Position numbers and translations under genes: made by a program. Positions 1 to 8,923 of a DNA stretch of 64,000 nucleotides are shown here, one piece after another; position 1 is the stretch's first letter; the number at the start of each line of letters is the position of its first letter. The stretch spans positions 1 through 64,000 of the forward strand of contig NZ_BCVH01000002.1 of NCBI RefSeq assembly GCF_001591645.1, in the 5' to 3' direction. The stretch is from Robertmurraya korlensis NBRC 107688 (GTDB lineage: Bacteria > Bacillota > Bacilli > Bacillales > Cytobacillaceae). Under the pieces are notes generated by a model. The model worked only from the letters and a program-made list of their open reading frames with translations, did not search any database and had not been told where the DNA came from.

Positions 1-72
1 TGGGCTATAGCCAAGCGGTAAGGCAACGGACTTTGACTCCGTCATGCGTTGGTTCGAATCCAGCTAGCCCAG
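1..72 (+). tRNA. tRNA-Gln (anticodon UUG)
   Basis: The acceptor stem TGGGCTA (1-7) pairs with TAGCCCA (65-71), leaving G72 as discriminator base. The T-loop signature GGTTCGAATCC and the anticodon loop CTTTGAC, with anticodon TTG, are visible. The U1-A72-type weak first pair is typical of glutamine tRNAs. CCA is not encoded. The gene begins at the very first base of the window, so its promoter and any upstream tRNA genes are outside. Confidence 0.95.
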
Positions 73-73
73 T

Positions 74-210
74 AAGAAAAGCGGAGAAAGCTTGCTCAGC
101 CCCGACAGGCATAAGACGAATCTCGCAGGAAGGCCTGCCTTCTGGAGAGATTTGGCTTATGGCCACGAGGGGCTAGCTTTCGTAGCTAGACAAAGAAAAG
201 CAGAAGCGCC
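74..210 (+). repeat. Long imperfect hairpin repeat downstream of tRNA-Gln
   Basis: A nested inverted repeat: GAAAGC (86-91) with GCTTTC (176-181), AGCCCC (98-103) with GGGGCT (169-174), CATAAG (110-115) with CTTATG (156-161), and AATCTC (119-124) with GAGATT (147-152). It is bracketed by direct copies of AAGAAAAGC (74-82 and 193-201). From memory, elements with the core AGCCCCGACAGGCATAAGACG and a GAAGCGCC tail are scattered in intergenic regions of many Bacillaceae. No coding potential is seen. It would be transcribed with the tRNA unless that transcript ends earlier. No second copy was noticed in this window. Confidence 0.65.
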
Positions 211-243
211 TGTTTAGCAACATAATATCTAGACATAGAAAAA

Positions 244-269
244 AGGGAGGACAGAGGTCCTCCCTTTTT
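244..269. terminator. Bidirectional terminator
   Basis: AGGGAGGAC (244-252), a 4-nt loop, then GTCCTCCCTTTTT (257-269). An A-run precedes the stem, so it can end both the tRNA/repeat transcript and the converging mgsR transcript. Confidence 0.85.
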
Positions 270-274
270 CATTG

Positions 275-652
275 TTAGCTACTCTTCTTAATCATTTTTT
301 TATTGGCGATGCTCTTTAAAGCATCAGGATTGTAACCGACCACTAACTTTTTTCCATCTGTTACGATCGGTCGTTTTAGCAATCTTGGTTCCTCAATAAG
401 CATATTAATTACTTGTGAAAGTGTCAGATCATTTACGTCCTGATTCAAACTTTTAAATATTTGACTTCTTGTTGCAAGTAATTCATCCAATCCCTCTGTT
501 GTAAGTGAGAGCATTTCTACAAGCTCCTTACTAGTAGGTGTGCTTTTAAATAAATGTCTTTCTTCAAATTCCACTGCATTTGATGTTAGCCACTTTTTCG
601 TTTTTCGACAAGATGTACAACTTGGATAAGTGAAAAATATAATATCATTCAT
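275..652 (-). CDS. mgsR: Spx/ArsC-family stress regulator MgsR (YqgZ)
   Basis: Thioredoxin-fold protein of the Spx branch of the ArsC family. These bind the RNA polymerase alpha C-terminal domain and, in B. subtilis, MgsR modulates the general stress regulon through a CxxC disulfide switch. The CxxC is visible as C12-T-S-C15 in the N-terminal YPSCTSCRK stretch, and the rest (RHLFKSTPTSKEL, RPIVTDGKKLVVGYN) is typical of MgsR. The start was placed at ATG 652 behind GGGGAAAAGG. A 15-residue longer reading frame (start 697) lacks a ribosome site. At 125 aa it matches the family length. It stands alone behind a sigma-A-like promoter, with yqgY nearby as in B. subtilis. Confidence 0.88.
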   Translation of the reverse strand: MNDIIFFTYPSCTSCRKTKKWLTSNAVEFEERHLFKSTPTSKELVEMLSLTTEGLDELLATRSQIFKSLNQDVNDLTLSQVINMLIEEPRLLKRPIVTDGKKLVVGYNPDALKSIANKKMIKKSS

Positions 653-710
653 CCTTTTCCCCGCCTTTGGAAGTGATTTCATTAATCTGTTAAACATATT
701 TTAACCTTTT

Positions 711-739
711 GTATAACTTTTGTATAGATATATGTTCAA
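711..739 (-). promoter_or_regulatory. Probable sigma-A promoter of mgsR
   Basis: On the minus strand TTGAAC (complement of 734-739), a 17-bp spacer, then TTATAC (complement of 711-716), about 60 bp before the chosen mgsR start. No clear sigma-B motif was seen, although mgsR is sigma-B dependent in B. subtilis. Confidence 0.5.
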
Positions 740-854
740 TATTTCGCCAACAAGTTGTGAACATTTTATAAACTTATAGTGAATACAGTTTTTACTACCG
801 CCGCCTGTATTATAATGGAATAAATTTAAGGAGATCCCGAGAGGTGTGGCAAAC

Positions 855-1553
855 ATGGAACAAACATTAAAGATAACCAATGTATTATCGGACCCAACTC
901 GTTATTACATTTATCAGTACGTAACGAAAAGACATCAAGAAGTTACCGTTCAAGAAATTGCAGACAATTTTAATATTCATCCGAACGTAGCAAGACTACA
1001 TCTATCTAAGCTTGAAGATGTCAATATGCTGATCTCGGAAACCAAGAAGACAGGAAAAGGTGGTAGGCCTAGTAGGTTATACCGTTTGTCAGATGATGTC
1101 ATCCAGTTAAACTTTCCGTTCCGGGACTATCAATTACTTGCTAAAATCACTATGGAGTCTATGCTATCTCTCGGAGAAGAAGGTCACAAAGTGTTGCGCT
1201 TGACTGGGAAAAGATTTGGCAAGGAAATGATTGAACAAGAAATGGCCAGACAGCACCATGGGGATTTCCCAACGTTTGAACAAAAGTTAAACACATTAAA
1301 AAATGCTGCAACAATGGCTGGCTTCTATCCTGAATTTGAAGTGAGTGAAGACCAGACACGTATATATTTTCAAATTTTCAACTGTCCATTTAAAGAAATC
1401 GCGGCCGAGCATCCAGATGCCGTTTGTGAAACACATCACGAATTCCTAAAAGGAATGTTCGAATCGCTCTTTACGGATGTTGAGTTAGTTGAGAAGCAAA
1501 ACCTAATTAATGGCTGCGATGCATGCGCTTATCAAGCATTAATCACGAATTAA
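855..1553 (+). CDS. Winged-helix (ArsR/HTH_20-like) regulator with C-terminal cysteines
   Basis: The N-terminal ~80 residues are a winged-helix DNA-binding domain (LSDPTRYYIYQY, then VQEIADNFNIHPNVARLHL as the recognition region), with GGRPSRLYRL as the wing. The C-terminal half carries C177-x13-C191-x29-C221-x2-C224, an arrangement that could bind a metal or Fe-S cluster, as in SufR or V4R-type regulators. The cofactor is inference. Start ATG 855 has AGAGGTG eight bases upstream. GTG 846 is an alternative behind AAGGAG. A TATAAT-like -10 lies at 811-816. It sits directly upstream of yqgY in the same direction. Its regulatory target is unknown to me. Confidence 0.75.
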   Translation: MEQTLKITNVLSDPTRYYIYQYVTKRHQEVTVQEIADNFNIHPNVARLHLSKLEDVNMLISETKKTGKGGRPSRLYRLSDDVIQLNFPFRDYQLLAKITMESMLSLGEEGHKVLRLTGKRFGKEMIEQEMARQHHGDFPTFEQKLNTLKNAATMAGFYPEFEVSEDQTRIYFQIFNCPFKEIAAEHPDAVCETHHEFLKGMFESLFTDVELVEKQNLINGCDACAYQALITN

Positions 1554-1639
1554 AAAGCAAACTCCTGTTTACTTTTTCATAGCGTTTACATTATAATATT
1601 GTAAGGTAAGGGACTTGTAGGGTGAAAAGGAGGGATCAT

Positions 1640-1885
1640 ATGGATCGTATGTTTAGAGTAATGGGGTTTTGGACAGGTATTTTTGCTGTTATGTTCTACC
1701 TAGGGCATATGCCACAAACATCATTGCTATTCTTTGGTCAAACGGGGTTTTTCATTCTGTTAAGCTACCTAAAGCTTTCTGAACGTATGTATATTTATAT
1801 TTTCGGTGCCTATTTAACAGTATTCTTCGTTGGCTTTACATACTGGACAACATTTATGATGACACCAGGTGCTGGCGGACATTAA
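1640..1885 (+). CDS. yqgY: YqgY, DUF2626 small membrane protein
   Basis: An 81-residue protein with two to three hydrophobic segments (MGFWTGIFAVMFYLGHM, SLLFFGQTGFFILLSYL, IYIFGAYLTVFFVGFTYW). It matches the DUF2626 family that occupies this position beside mgsR in Bacillus. Function unknown. Start ATG 1640 follows a strong AAAAGGAGG. A GTG at 1622 lies upstream of that site and is not favoured. It ends in a glycine-rich GAGGH tail. Confidence 0.85.
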   Translation: MDRMFRVMGFWTGIFAVMFYLGHMPQTSLLFFGQTGFFILLSYLKLSERMYIYIFGAYLTVFFVGFTYWTTFMMTPGAGGH

Positions 1886-1918
1886 TAGGAACGAAACCTC
1901 TTGAAATGATAAAGAGGA

Positions 1919-1948
1919 AGAAGCGATGGAATCTTTCCATCGCTTTTT
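1919..1948. terminator. Bidirectional terminator
   Basis: AAGCGATGGA (1921-1930) pairs with TCCATCGCTT (1936-1945), followed by a T-run. It serves yqgY (+) and the converging methyltransferase gene (-). Confidence 0.85.
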
Positions 1949-1949
1949 A

Positions 1950-3026
1950 TTATATAGAAAACTTATTTGATACATTTTTGGATTGAATGACTACTTGAAA
2001 ATGGCTACTCATTCCACCAGGAGTAATTAAACTGCGGATTGCTCGATTCCGCTTACTTTGCTCCGAAAATGGGTTTGGATCGTAATGATCTTTCAACAAA
2101 TCTAAGATACCGATTTCTAAAAAGAATTCATCTTGTCTCATAAATTGTTCTAATGTGAGGTCATACTTTTCCCCGATTTTAATAAAAGGATCCCATTGTA
2201 CATGAGAGGTGATATCCATCTCGCCTGGATTAGCAAGAAGATTTGTTATCATTTGATGCCTCAAATATCCCCTTAAGCTTCCTTGTGATCGAGCGGGCTC
2301 TTCCCATTCAGAGTCTGTATAACCGTAGTCAACCGATAGAATGATTCCTGAATCGATTACGCTAGAAACCTCCCTAATGAAATCAACCATTGCTACTGGT
2401 ACTTCTACTCGCTTGTGTTCTCCGAGGTCCCGCATAAATTCTGTTACGTAGGAACGAACTCTGTTATTCGTTAGTGGTACTAACACCTCTTTAAAGTCAT
2501 CATTTTCTACCGTAATCATCACTTCATATAGAGTACTATTTTTCTTTTCGATCACATGGACTGGAAGGGCATCGTATAGCTCATTTGAAAACATCATTCC
2601 ACGAAAGCCTTTAAGCTTATTCAAGCTATCAATTATTTTTATTTCCTCATCACCGATTCCTTTTTGTAAAAGTTCCTGATGAAAAGGGCTTGTCTCTAAA
2701 ACATAATACGTTATAGGATCGTTCGTTAACAGCTTCCATTCTTCCAAAAATGCATGTGCAAATCTCCCCGTACCTGCCCCCATTTCACAAACATTGGCAG
2801 GTGCAACTCCATTGGATACTTGATTATAGTACCATCTAGCAACTAACTGTCCATAAATATTACCTATATTACTGGTTGTTATAAAATCACCTTGCCGGCC
2901 GACCTTCTCCCGAGCTTTCATATAATAACCACACTCCGTATCGTACAAGGCAGTGGATATATAATCTGCATAGGAGATTTGTTGATGTTTGGATGAAGTA
3001 ATCATTTCTACTATTTTTTTCTTCAC
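1950..3026 (-). CDS. SAM-dependent methyltransferase, COG1565 (MidA/NDUFAF7-like)
   Basis: 358 aa. The SAM-binding loop MGAGTGRF lies at about residues 83-90, after the family-typical N-terminal region (YISTALYDTECGYYM, GDFITTSNIG). The family is related to mitochondrial NDUFAF7, a protein arginine methyltransferase. The bacterial substrate is unknown. GTG 3026 has AGGGAG six bases upstream; the ATG two codons earlier overlaps that site. It is monocistronic between yqgY and yqgX. Identification rests on the motif and length. Confidence 0.8.
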   Translation of the reverse strand: MKKKIVEMITSSKHQQISYADYISTALYDTECGYYMKAREKVGRQGDFITTSNIGNIYGQLVARWYYNQVSNGVAPANVCEMGAGTGRFAHAFLEEWKLLTNDPITYYVLETSPFHQELLQKGIGDEEIKIIDSLNKLKGFRGMMFSNELYDALPVHVIEKKNSTLYEVMITVENDDFKEVLVPLTNNRVRSYVTEFMRDLGEHKRVEVPVAMVDFIREVSSVIDSGIILSVDYGYTDSEWEEPARSQGSLRGYLRHQMITNLLANPGEMDITSHVQWDPFIKIGEKYDLTLEQFMRQDEFFLEIGILDLLKDHYDPNPFSEQSKRNRAIRSLITPGGMSSHFQVVIQSKNVSNKFSI

Positions 3027-3123
3027 TCGCATCTCCCTACTTTATTCTATTGACACAGTTTTTATTTTGTAATATGGTCTTTAAGTAATCATCCCTCCCA
3101 AAGAAGGAATGAAAAATCCCTAT

Positions 3124-3156
3124 AAAAGACCCTTCTCATGTTGAGTAGGGTCTTTT
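3124..3156 (-). terminator. Terminator of yqgX
   Basis: AAAAGACCC (3124-3132) and GGGTCTTTT (3148-3156) form a stem extended by CTCA/TGAG, with a T-rich end on the minus strand. It lies just after the yqgX stop. Confidence 0.8.
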
Positions 3157-3162
3157 CATTTG

Positions 3163-3795
3163 TTAAAAACCATTTAAAAACGGATTGGCATCCATTTCGT
3201 CACCGATAGTAGTTGTAAATCCATGTCCTGGCAATACTAGTGTTTGCTCAGGAAGTACAAGTAATTTATTATGAATACTCTTAATTAGTTGCTCATGATT
3301 TCCGCCAGGTAGGTCAGTTCTCCCAATGCTTTGTTGAAACAGTGCATCACCTGAAATGACGAACTCTGCTTCTTTAAAGTAAAAAGAGACGCTGCCTGGA
3401 GAGTGTCCAGGCGTCTCAAACACGGATAGAGTAAAGTCACCAATGGTTAATGTTTCTTCCTTATCAAAGAAAACAATTGCTGGATTTACAGATGTAGACA
3501 CTGGCATCATAAAGAATTTCGAACCATTTAATGACGGATCTCCTAACCAATTTTCTTCCTTTTTATGTATGTATACAGGTACACGATAATGATCTCTAAT
3601 TATGTCCACTGCTCCAATATGGTCAAAATGAGCATGTGTCAAAAGAATCGCTTGTGGTACTACTTTTCTCTTTTCAAGTAATTGAATTAGTTTTTTCCCT
3701 TCATCACCCGGGTCAATAACAAGGCAATGATTTCCTTCGGTTACGATATAACTATTTGTTTGTAACGGACCAAGGGGAACCTGTTCCCACTTCAT
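3163..3795 (-). CDS. yqgX: MBL-fold hydrolase YqgX (glyoxalase II type)
   Basis: Metallo-beta-lactamase-fold hydrolase of 210 aa. The metal-binding signature THAHFDH is at residues 53-59, ETPGHSPGS supplies the next ligand histidine, SGDALF the bridging aspartate, and LPGHG the last histidine. Length and motifs fit the short glyoxalase II-like group. The real substrate of YqgX proteins is not settled. Start ATG 3795 follows GGAGGAATTGGT. Confidence 0.87.
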   Translation of the reverse strand: MKWEQVPLGPLQTNSYIVTEGNHCLVIDPGDEGKKLIQLLEKRKVVPQAILLTHAHFDHIGAVDIIRDHYRVPVYIHKKEENWLGDPSLNGSKFFMMPVSTSVNPAIVFFDKEETLTIGDFTLSVFETPGHSPGSVSFYFKEAEFVISGDALFQQSIGRTDLPGGNHEQLIKSIHNKLLVLPEQTLVLPGHGFTTTIGDEMDANPFLNGF

Positions 3796-3904
3796 ACCAA
3801 TTCCTCCATCTCCATTTTAATCTTAAGAATATTTTACACTAGTTTTACGGAAAGGAGAAATATTGGTCAAAGATTTGAAGTCAAGAAAGTGTCACTTTTA
3901 GACC

Positions 3905-3933
3905 TCGACAAATGTGATAAAAACCGCTACAAT
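3905..3933 (+). promoter_or_regulatory. Sigma-A-type promoter of yqgW
   Basis: TCGACA (3905-3910), a 17-bp spacer and TACAAT (3928-3933), about 100 bp before the yqgW start. Confidence 0.6.
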
Positions 3934-4032
3934 AAAATACGAATGTAAACACTTACGTTACATAGGATACTGAATATGCATGAAATGATAAAAGGCATTT
4001 GTCTTTACCATTTGATAAAGGGGGCTGTCAAA

Positions 4033-4206
4033 GTGGGATTGGTCATTATATTTGCTTTAGTAACATTGCTAGCAGCATACGGAGCATTTAGTTCACTAAA
4101 AAACAAAAATTTCCTCGGGTTATTTTTTGCTGTAGGAACTTTAGCAATTTTCGGTTTCTTTACGGTGATGACTGTTATTCACCATGGATATCCAGCAGCG
4201 CACTAA
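4033..4206 (+). CDS. yqgW: YqgW, DUF2759 small membrane protein
   Basis: A 57-residue protein with two predicted membrane helices (VIIFALVTLLAAYGAF, FFAVGTLAIFGFFTVMTVI) and a short polar loop. It matches DUF2759 by size and position next to yqgX. GTG 4033 was chosen because AAAGGGGG stands eight bases before it. The upstream in-frame ATG at 3976 has no ribosome site. Function unknown. Confidence 0.82.
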   Translation: MGLVIIFALVTLLAAYGAFSSLKNKNFLGLFFAVGTLAIFGFFTVMTVIHHGYPAAH

Positions 4207-4226
4207 AATGATTGCGAGGCAATAGG

Positions 4227-4260
4227 AAGGACTGTGAAATATTTTTTTCACAGTCCTTTT
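4227..4260. terminator. Bidirectional terminator
   Basis: AAGGACTGTGAAA (4227-4239) pairs with TTTCACAGTCCTT, followed by T-residues. It lies between the converging yqgW and yqgU. Confidence 0.85.
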
Positions 4261-5405
4261 TATTGCTCTTTCAATTCTAATTTCTGTTCCTTTTCAAGGA
4301 TAAGAAGGTTTTCAAAGCTATAGCCATACAAACACATCGTTCCGTTTGGCGAGCAACTAATCGGTTCATTTACTAAGTTTTCCATTACTACAAGCTCCTC
4401 ACCTGAATTAACGGAATGCTTAATAAGGTCGAACTCCCCTTCATAGTTGTCTAACTCTGTACTATATTCTGGTTTAAATGTAAGGAAAACATCAGAATTC
4501 CTTTCGTAATCATAAAAAGGGACAAACCATCCTGAATAATTGGACAGCTGCGGCAATAACAATTGAGATTTCATTTGAAAGTCTTGGTCAAAAAATGTGT
4601 AGTTGCCTACCGCTGATTCCTCGCTTTGGTTAATCGTTATTGTAAGGGTGTGCTTTGGAAAAACATCTACTTGATAGACATCCTTCATAACATCATTACT
4701 AACCTTACTATTAATATTGTATTTTTTTAGCGGAGCTGACAGCGATGGACTGTCTGTGCGCCAATCTAAATACAACAGTTCGTTTACATTACTCCAATAC
4801 GCAAATGGTTGAGGAATGTTAACTTGCGCAAGTGTATTATTGCTTATATCCAATGTATAGGTGTGATACTGCCATTCTTCTGTAAAACTCGTTATTAGCA
4901 GCAAATTTTCGTTATACTCATTCCATTCAATGGCCAATTCATTTGAAGGAATCTCAGAGGATAATATCATTTTTCCATTAGACGAGATAACCGTTACCAA
5001 GCCTGTACTTGAATTAGGTGAAGAATGGATCAGTATGCTGTTTTTCGTAGGGCTTATCATTACTGACACGATAGAATAAACACTTGAATACAACAAAGTA
5101 GATTGACCCTCGACTAAATCGTAGGAATATAAAGCTGAACCCTCACTAGTTTCGGTTACATACAATATCGTTTGATTATCTAACCAACCACTAGCAGTAT
5201 AAAAGCTTCCCTCTATTTCTTTGATTGGCAGTATGATCTCTGCACCAGTAAATGATAGAGGAATTTCCTTCTTTTTTAACTCATTATTATGTAACGACTG
5301 AGGTAAGCTGTTTGGTTTGCTTTCCTTACTGCACCCAAATAATAGAACTATACAAAGAAGGAAAAGAATGAGATAAAGTGCCTGTTTAGTTTTTACTGAA
5401 AACAC
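4260..5405 (-). CDS. yqgU: YqgU, lipoprotein with beta-propeller-like repeats
   Basis: 381 aa. The N-terminus is a lipoprotein signal: a hydrophobic stretch then the lipobox LFGC, so the mature protein should be lipid-anchored outside the membrane. The body has repeated beta-rich units (TILYVTETSEGSALYSYDL, SILIHSSPNSS), as in WD40/TolB-like propellers. GTG 5405 has AAGGAGG nine bases upstream; a TTG at 5429 precedes that site. It follows yqgT on the minus strand, consistent with the B. subtilis yqgT-yqgU pair. Function unknown. Confidence 0.8.
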   Translation of the reverse strand: MFSVKTKQALYLILFLLCIVLLFGCSKESKPNSLPQSLHNNELKKKEIPLSFTGAEIILPIKEIEGSFYTASGWLDNQTILYVTETSEGSALYSYDLVEGQSTLLYSSVYSIVSVMISPTKNSILIHSSPNSSTGLVTVISSNGKMILSSEIPSNELAIEWNEYNENLLLITSFTEEWQYHTYTLDISNNTLAQVNIPQPFAYWSNVNELLYLDWRTDSPSLSAPLKKYNINSKVSNDVMKDVYQVDVFPKHTLTITINQSEESAVGNYTFFDQDFQMKSQLLLPQLSNYSGWFVPFYDYERNSDVFLTFKPEYSTELDNYEGEFDLIKHSVNSGEELVVMENLVNEPISCSPNGTMCLYGYSFENLLILEKEQKLELKEQ

Positions 5406-5478
5406 TATTCTTTTCCTCCTTAAAGACAATTAAATTTATTTTACCCTTCTCTTATGCAGTGAACAAGTAAAAACTTTC

Positions 5479-6666
5479 CTAAACATACATAGCAGCTAAA
5501 AAAATCCCTAACATCTCATGGTAGATCTTTCTATATTGTGAAAGCGGAAGAGGATTGATTCCTTTTCCAAGTTCAATCGTAAATCCAGCTTGTTTGAACT
5601 CTTGAATAAACCAGTCTTTGTACCCTGCATGGCTGTCGATATACTGCACAGAACGATAGCCACTAACACGTTCGAATTCTTTAGCTATTGAATGAGCCTC
5701 CCCTGGTTCTAACCCCTCATATCCCCAGTAAAACTCTTCTCCTTGTGTATGAAATGCCAAGAGCCGGTGAAATTTTCTCTCTTTGGCCAGTTTAGCCATT
5801 GCGATTGCCTCAGGTTCTGTTAGAGGCTCATTGCCAGGGAAATCTCTGGCTGCCGGAGACTTAGGTGTTTTTCTCTCCTTTTCAATTTCCCATTTAGCTG
5901 GAAACTGATTATTCAGATCCACTCCTCGAATATTTGCTTTCCACCCGACGAAATCACTGCTTCCACCGTTAAACCTAATTAAATCCTCTAACTCACTTTC
6001 TAACGGTCCATGTAGAACCAAATCAACACCATCCGGATTAACCATTGGTACGATTGATAACTCTATACGATTATACAGGGCCTGAATATCAAGTCCTCTA
6101 ATTGTTCTGTGGTTTGTTAATGCTAGTAGAAAGGTATTAACTAGCTGCAGAAGAATCGGGGTAGTAATCCATTCATTCGCATGAAAAGAAGCATTGAAAT
6201 GTAATTTTAAATCGCCCCTCCCCAATCGAAGTTCATGGATTGGCTTTCCACGAACACTTTGCCCAATTGTGCTTATTGAAATAAAAGGATACTTATCAAC
6301 AAGCTTTTTTATATCTGTTTCAAGCTGAGCCGAATCATAAAATGTCTGTCCATGTATGACCGGTTTGATGATTCGCTTTGGAAGATAAACAACTTCCCCT
6401 TGCTCAAGGGTATTTGGATTTCGCTTCTGATTGACTAACAATAATGCATCGATGGAGAGATTATAGTCGATAGCAAGTCTCCAAAAAGCATCGTTTTGAC
6501 CAATACTACGTGTTTCTAGCTCAAAACCCGGGATTTGTATTGTTTGCCCTTTTTCAAGGGGCATATTATTTGTAAGTTGATTAGCCTCTAGTATCAATTG
6601 CATTGGTAACATAAACAAATGACTATAATAGTCCAATGAGTCTCCAGTCCGTACCTTAACTTTCAA
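5479..6666 (-). CDS. yqgT: YqgT, LysM-containing M14 gamma-D-glutamyl-L-diamino acid endopeptidase
   Basis: 395 aa with two LysM modules (about 4-48 and 54-97) that bind peptidoglycan, then a zinc carboxypeptidase (M14) domain from about 105. Zinc ligands H162 and E165 are in FHANEW, with a later AFHTQGEE histidine and the catalytic glutamate in FTIELGKG. The architecture matches endopeptidase I, which cleaves gamma-D-Glu-diaminopimelate bonds in muropeptides. No signal peptide is visible, so the enzyme is likely cytoplasmic or spore-associated. The start is TTG 6666, ten bases after AAGGAG. Confidence 0.88.
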   Translation of the reverse strand: MKVKVRTGDSLDYYSHLFMLPMQLILEANQLTNNMPLEKGQTIQIPGFELETRSIGQNDAFWRLAIDYNLSIDALLLVNQKRNPNTLEQGEVVYLPKRIIKPVIHGQTFYDSAQLETDIKKLVDKYPFISISTIGQSVRGKPIHELRLGRGDLKLHFNASFHANEWITTPILLQLVNTFLLALTNHRTIRGLDIQALYNRIELSIVPMVNPDGVDLVLHGPLESELEDLIRFNGGSSDFVGWKANIRGVDLNNQFPAKWEIEKERKTPKSPAARDFPGNEPLTEPEAIAMAKLAKERKFHRLLAFHTQGEEFYWGYEGLEPGEAHSIAKEFERVSGYRSVQYIDSHAGYKDWFIQEFKQAGFTIELGKGINPLPLSQYRKIYHEMLGIFLAAMYV

Positions 6667-6752
6667 AGACCATCATCTCCTTCCTTTATCGATTCATATG
6701 AAGAAGATGAAAAAAGATTCCTAGAAAGAGTAGGGAAAATGAAGCTATAATA

Positions 6753-6774
6753 AAAAGCCTACAAAGTAGGCTTC
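6753..6774 (-). terminator. Terminator of yqgS
   Basis: AAGCCTAC (6755-6762) pairs with GTAGGCTT (6766-6773), with a T-run on the minus strand. Confidence 0.8.
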
Positions 6775-6781
6775 TCTTTGA

Positions 6782-8662
6782 TTACTTCTTTGTATCCTTT
6801 TTGACATTTCCCGTTTTTTCATAAAAACGAAGCAAATCTCCGTAAACAATCTTATCAGAGTATTCAAGCTCATTTTTTGCTTTTTCCATATATGGCTCGC
6901 AAGCATTGGCAGAATCTGTTGCTTCCCCAGTTGATTTGTCGTAACATGTGCCTTTTGTGTAAACATAATCCTTTGTGATAAAGCTTCCATCACGAAGTGC
7001 CGTAAACTCAGTATAGTCTTTAGAAAACAGATCAGAACCAAAATCAATATTTTGCTTCGTATCAATTCCAAGTAAATGTAGAATCGTAGGTTTTAAATCA
7101 ACCTGCCCTGATACATTATGAATCACCTTTCCTTCTTGACCAGGAATGTGAATGATTAATGGAACTCTTTGAAGCTGAGTACTCTCAAAAGGTGTTATTT
7201 CTTTGCCTAAAAACTCACCCATTGTCTTATTATGATTTTCAGATATACCATAATGATCACCATAAAGGATAATAATTGAATCCTCGTACAAGCCACTTTC
7301 CTTTAAATCCTCTATAAAAAGTTTTAAAGCTTCATCTTGGTAACGGACTGTTGGAAAATAATTATTTACTGTTTTATTAGAAGAATCATAAGGTTGTATA
7401 AACAAATCTTCCTCGCCAAGCTCAAATGGGAAGTGATTAGTTAGAGTGATAAATTTTGAGTAAAACGGTTTAGGCATACTCTTTAAATGATCAACAGATT
7501 GTTCGAAAAAAGGAATGTCCTTGAGTCCCCATCCAATCGAATTTGCCTCATTAACTTCGTAATCACCAAGTGCATAGAATCTTGAATAGCCTAATGAATC
7601 ATACATTAAATCGCGATTCCAAAAGCTTTTGTTATTTGCATGAAGAGAAGCTGTATAGTAACCATTTTCCTTTAAGATTTCTGGTGTCGCTCGATACTCA
7701 TTTTCTGAATGGGTAAAGAATACTGCCCCGCGGCTTAACCCGTATAGAGAATTTTCAACGATAAACTCAGAATCTGACGTTTTCCCTTGTGCAGTTTGGT
7801 GATAGAAGTTATCAAAATAATAACTTTCCTTAATAAATTGATTCAGGAATGGAGTAATTTCTTGCCCATTCACTTCCTCATTGATCACAAAGCTTTGGGT
7901 TGATTCCATAGAAATAAGAATCACATTTTTCCCTTTGGCAATTCCAAACATGTCATCACTCGGACGCTTGTAATTTGCCCGAACATAGTTTTCAATATCG
8001 ACCAATTCACTACCGTCTGCTAGTGCTCTTTGTGCAGACGATTTTGACTGTAAAAAGGCATCATAAATATGGTAATTGTATGTTCCAATATTTTTAACAA
8101 GCATTTCCCTGTCAAATGTACGAGTAAGAAGTTGTGGTCGCTCAGCTTCAGCCAAACCTAAATTAAAAAATGCAATGGCGGTAGTGAATAAAAAATACGC
8201 ACTTATCACTACTTTATTACGGTCCCTCAGCTCATTTAATACTGGTTTTCTTAGGATAAATGCAACAATCAGAAAAAAGTCAGTGAAATATAACAGGTCC
8301 TTCCACTCTAAAAGCTCATTTACACTGCTTCCCAAGTCTGCCATATTACTAGTTTGAAACAATACTGGTATCGTTAAGAAGTCATTAAAGAAACGATAAA
8401 ATACAACGTTACCGAACAACACGGCTGACATAAGGAAACTTGTAAAAATAATGAATCGATTTTGGCTTTTTCCCTTTAAAAACAAGCCAATACCAAAGAC
8501 AAACATTAGGAAACTCAACGGGTTTATAAATAAAATAAACTCTTGTCTCCAGTTTTCAATTTTAATATCAAAGCTAGTTTTATAGACTATATACGTTTTT
8601 ATCCAGAGCAATACGATTGCAATAGCAATCAAAGGAAACTTTGACCATTTCAACTTGTTCAT
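6782..8662 (-). CDS. yqgS: YqgS, LtaS-type lipoteichoic acid synthase
   Basis: 626 aa. About five N-terminal membrane helices (residues ~1-190) precede an extracellular sulfatase-fold domain. Metal ligands and the catalytic nucleophile are recognisable in [18 protein letters not shown] (active-site Thr) and YGDHYG. The family transfers glycerol-phosphate from phosphatidylglycerol to build lipoteichoic acid. In B. subtilis YqgS is one of four paralogues and a minor one. Start ATG 8662 follows AGGAGGT by nine bases; an upstream ATG (8692) lacks a site. It is a single-gene unit with its own terminator. Confidence 0.87.
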   Translation of the reverse strand: MNKLKWSKFPLIAIAIVLLWIKTYIVYKTSFDIKIENWRQEFILFINPLSFLMFVFGIGLFLKGKSQNRFIIFTSFLMSAVLFGNVVFYRFFNDFLTIPVLFQTSNMADLGSSVNELLEWKDLLYFTDFFLIVAFILRKPVLNELRDRNKVVISAYFLFTTAIAFFNLGLAEAERPQLLTRTFDREMLVKNIGTYNYHIYDAFLQSKSSAQRALADGSELVDIENYVRANYKRPSDDMFGIAKGKNVILISMESTQSFVINEEVNGQEITPFLNQFIKESYYFDNFYHQTAQGKTSDSEFIVENSLYGLSRGAVFFTHSENEYRATPEILKENGYYTASLHANNKSFWNRDLMYDSLGYSRFYALGDYEVNEANSIGWGLKDIPFFEQSVDHLKSMPKPFYSKFITLTNHFPFELGEEDLFIQPYDSSNKTVNNYFPTVRYQDEALKLFIEDLKESGLYEDSIIILYGDHYGISENHNKTMGEFLGKEITPFESTQLQRVPLIIHIPGQEGKVIHNVSGQVDLKPTILHLLGIDTKQNIDFGSDLFSKDYTEFTALRDGSFITKDYVYTKGTCYDKSTGEATDSANACEPYMEKAKNELEYSDKIVYGDLLRFYEKTGNVKKDTKK

Positions 8663-8882
8663 GCAGCTGGTACCTCCTGTATCTTCGGTCAATGGTATAT
8701 TTTGGTAGAATCATAGTTAACCAAAAATAATCTTAACCCTTTTTTAACGAAAAATCAAACTCATCATTAAATTAGTGATTTATAATGTTAAATTAACTGA
8801 ACTCCATATTACCCTAATAATAGACGAATGAAACCTAAAATAGTTTCAACTTTGTCCATTTTTTTATTTCAGCACTAGCCAA

Positions 8883-8918
8883 AAAAGAGCCTTCTACTTT
8901 TTATCGTAGAGGCCCTTT
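8883..8918 (-). terminator. Terminator of yqgQ-glcK
   Basis: AAAGAGCCTTCTAC (8883-8896) and GTAGAGGCCCTTT (about 8906-8918) form a stem with one mismatch, followed by TTTTTT on the minus strand. Confidence 0.75.
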
Positions 8919-8923
8919 CCTAA

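Noticed and set aside
6745-7071. 108-residue minus-strand frame inside yqgS
   Set aside because: It lies in another frame of the LtaS-type coding sequence and has no family features or ribosome site.
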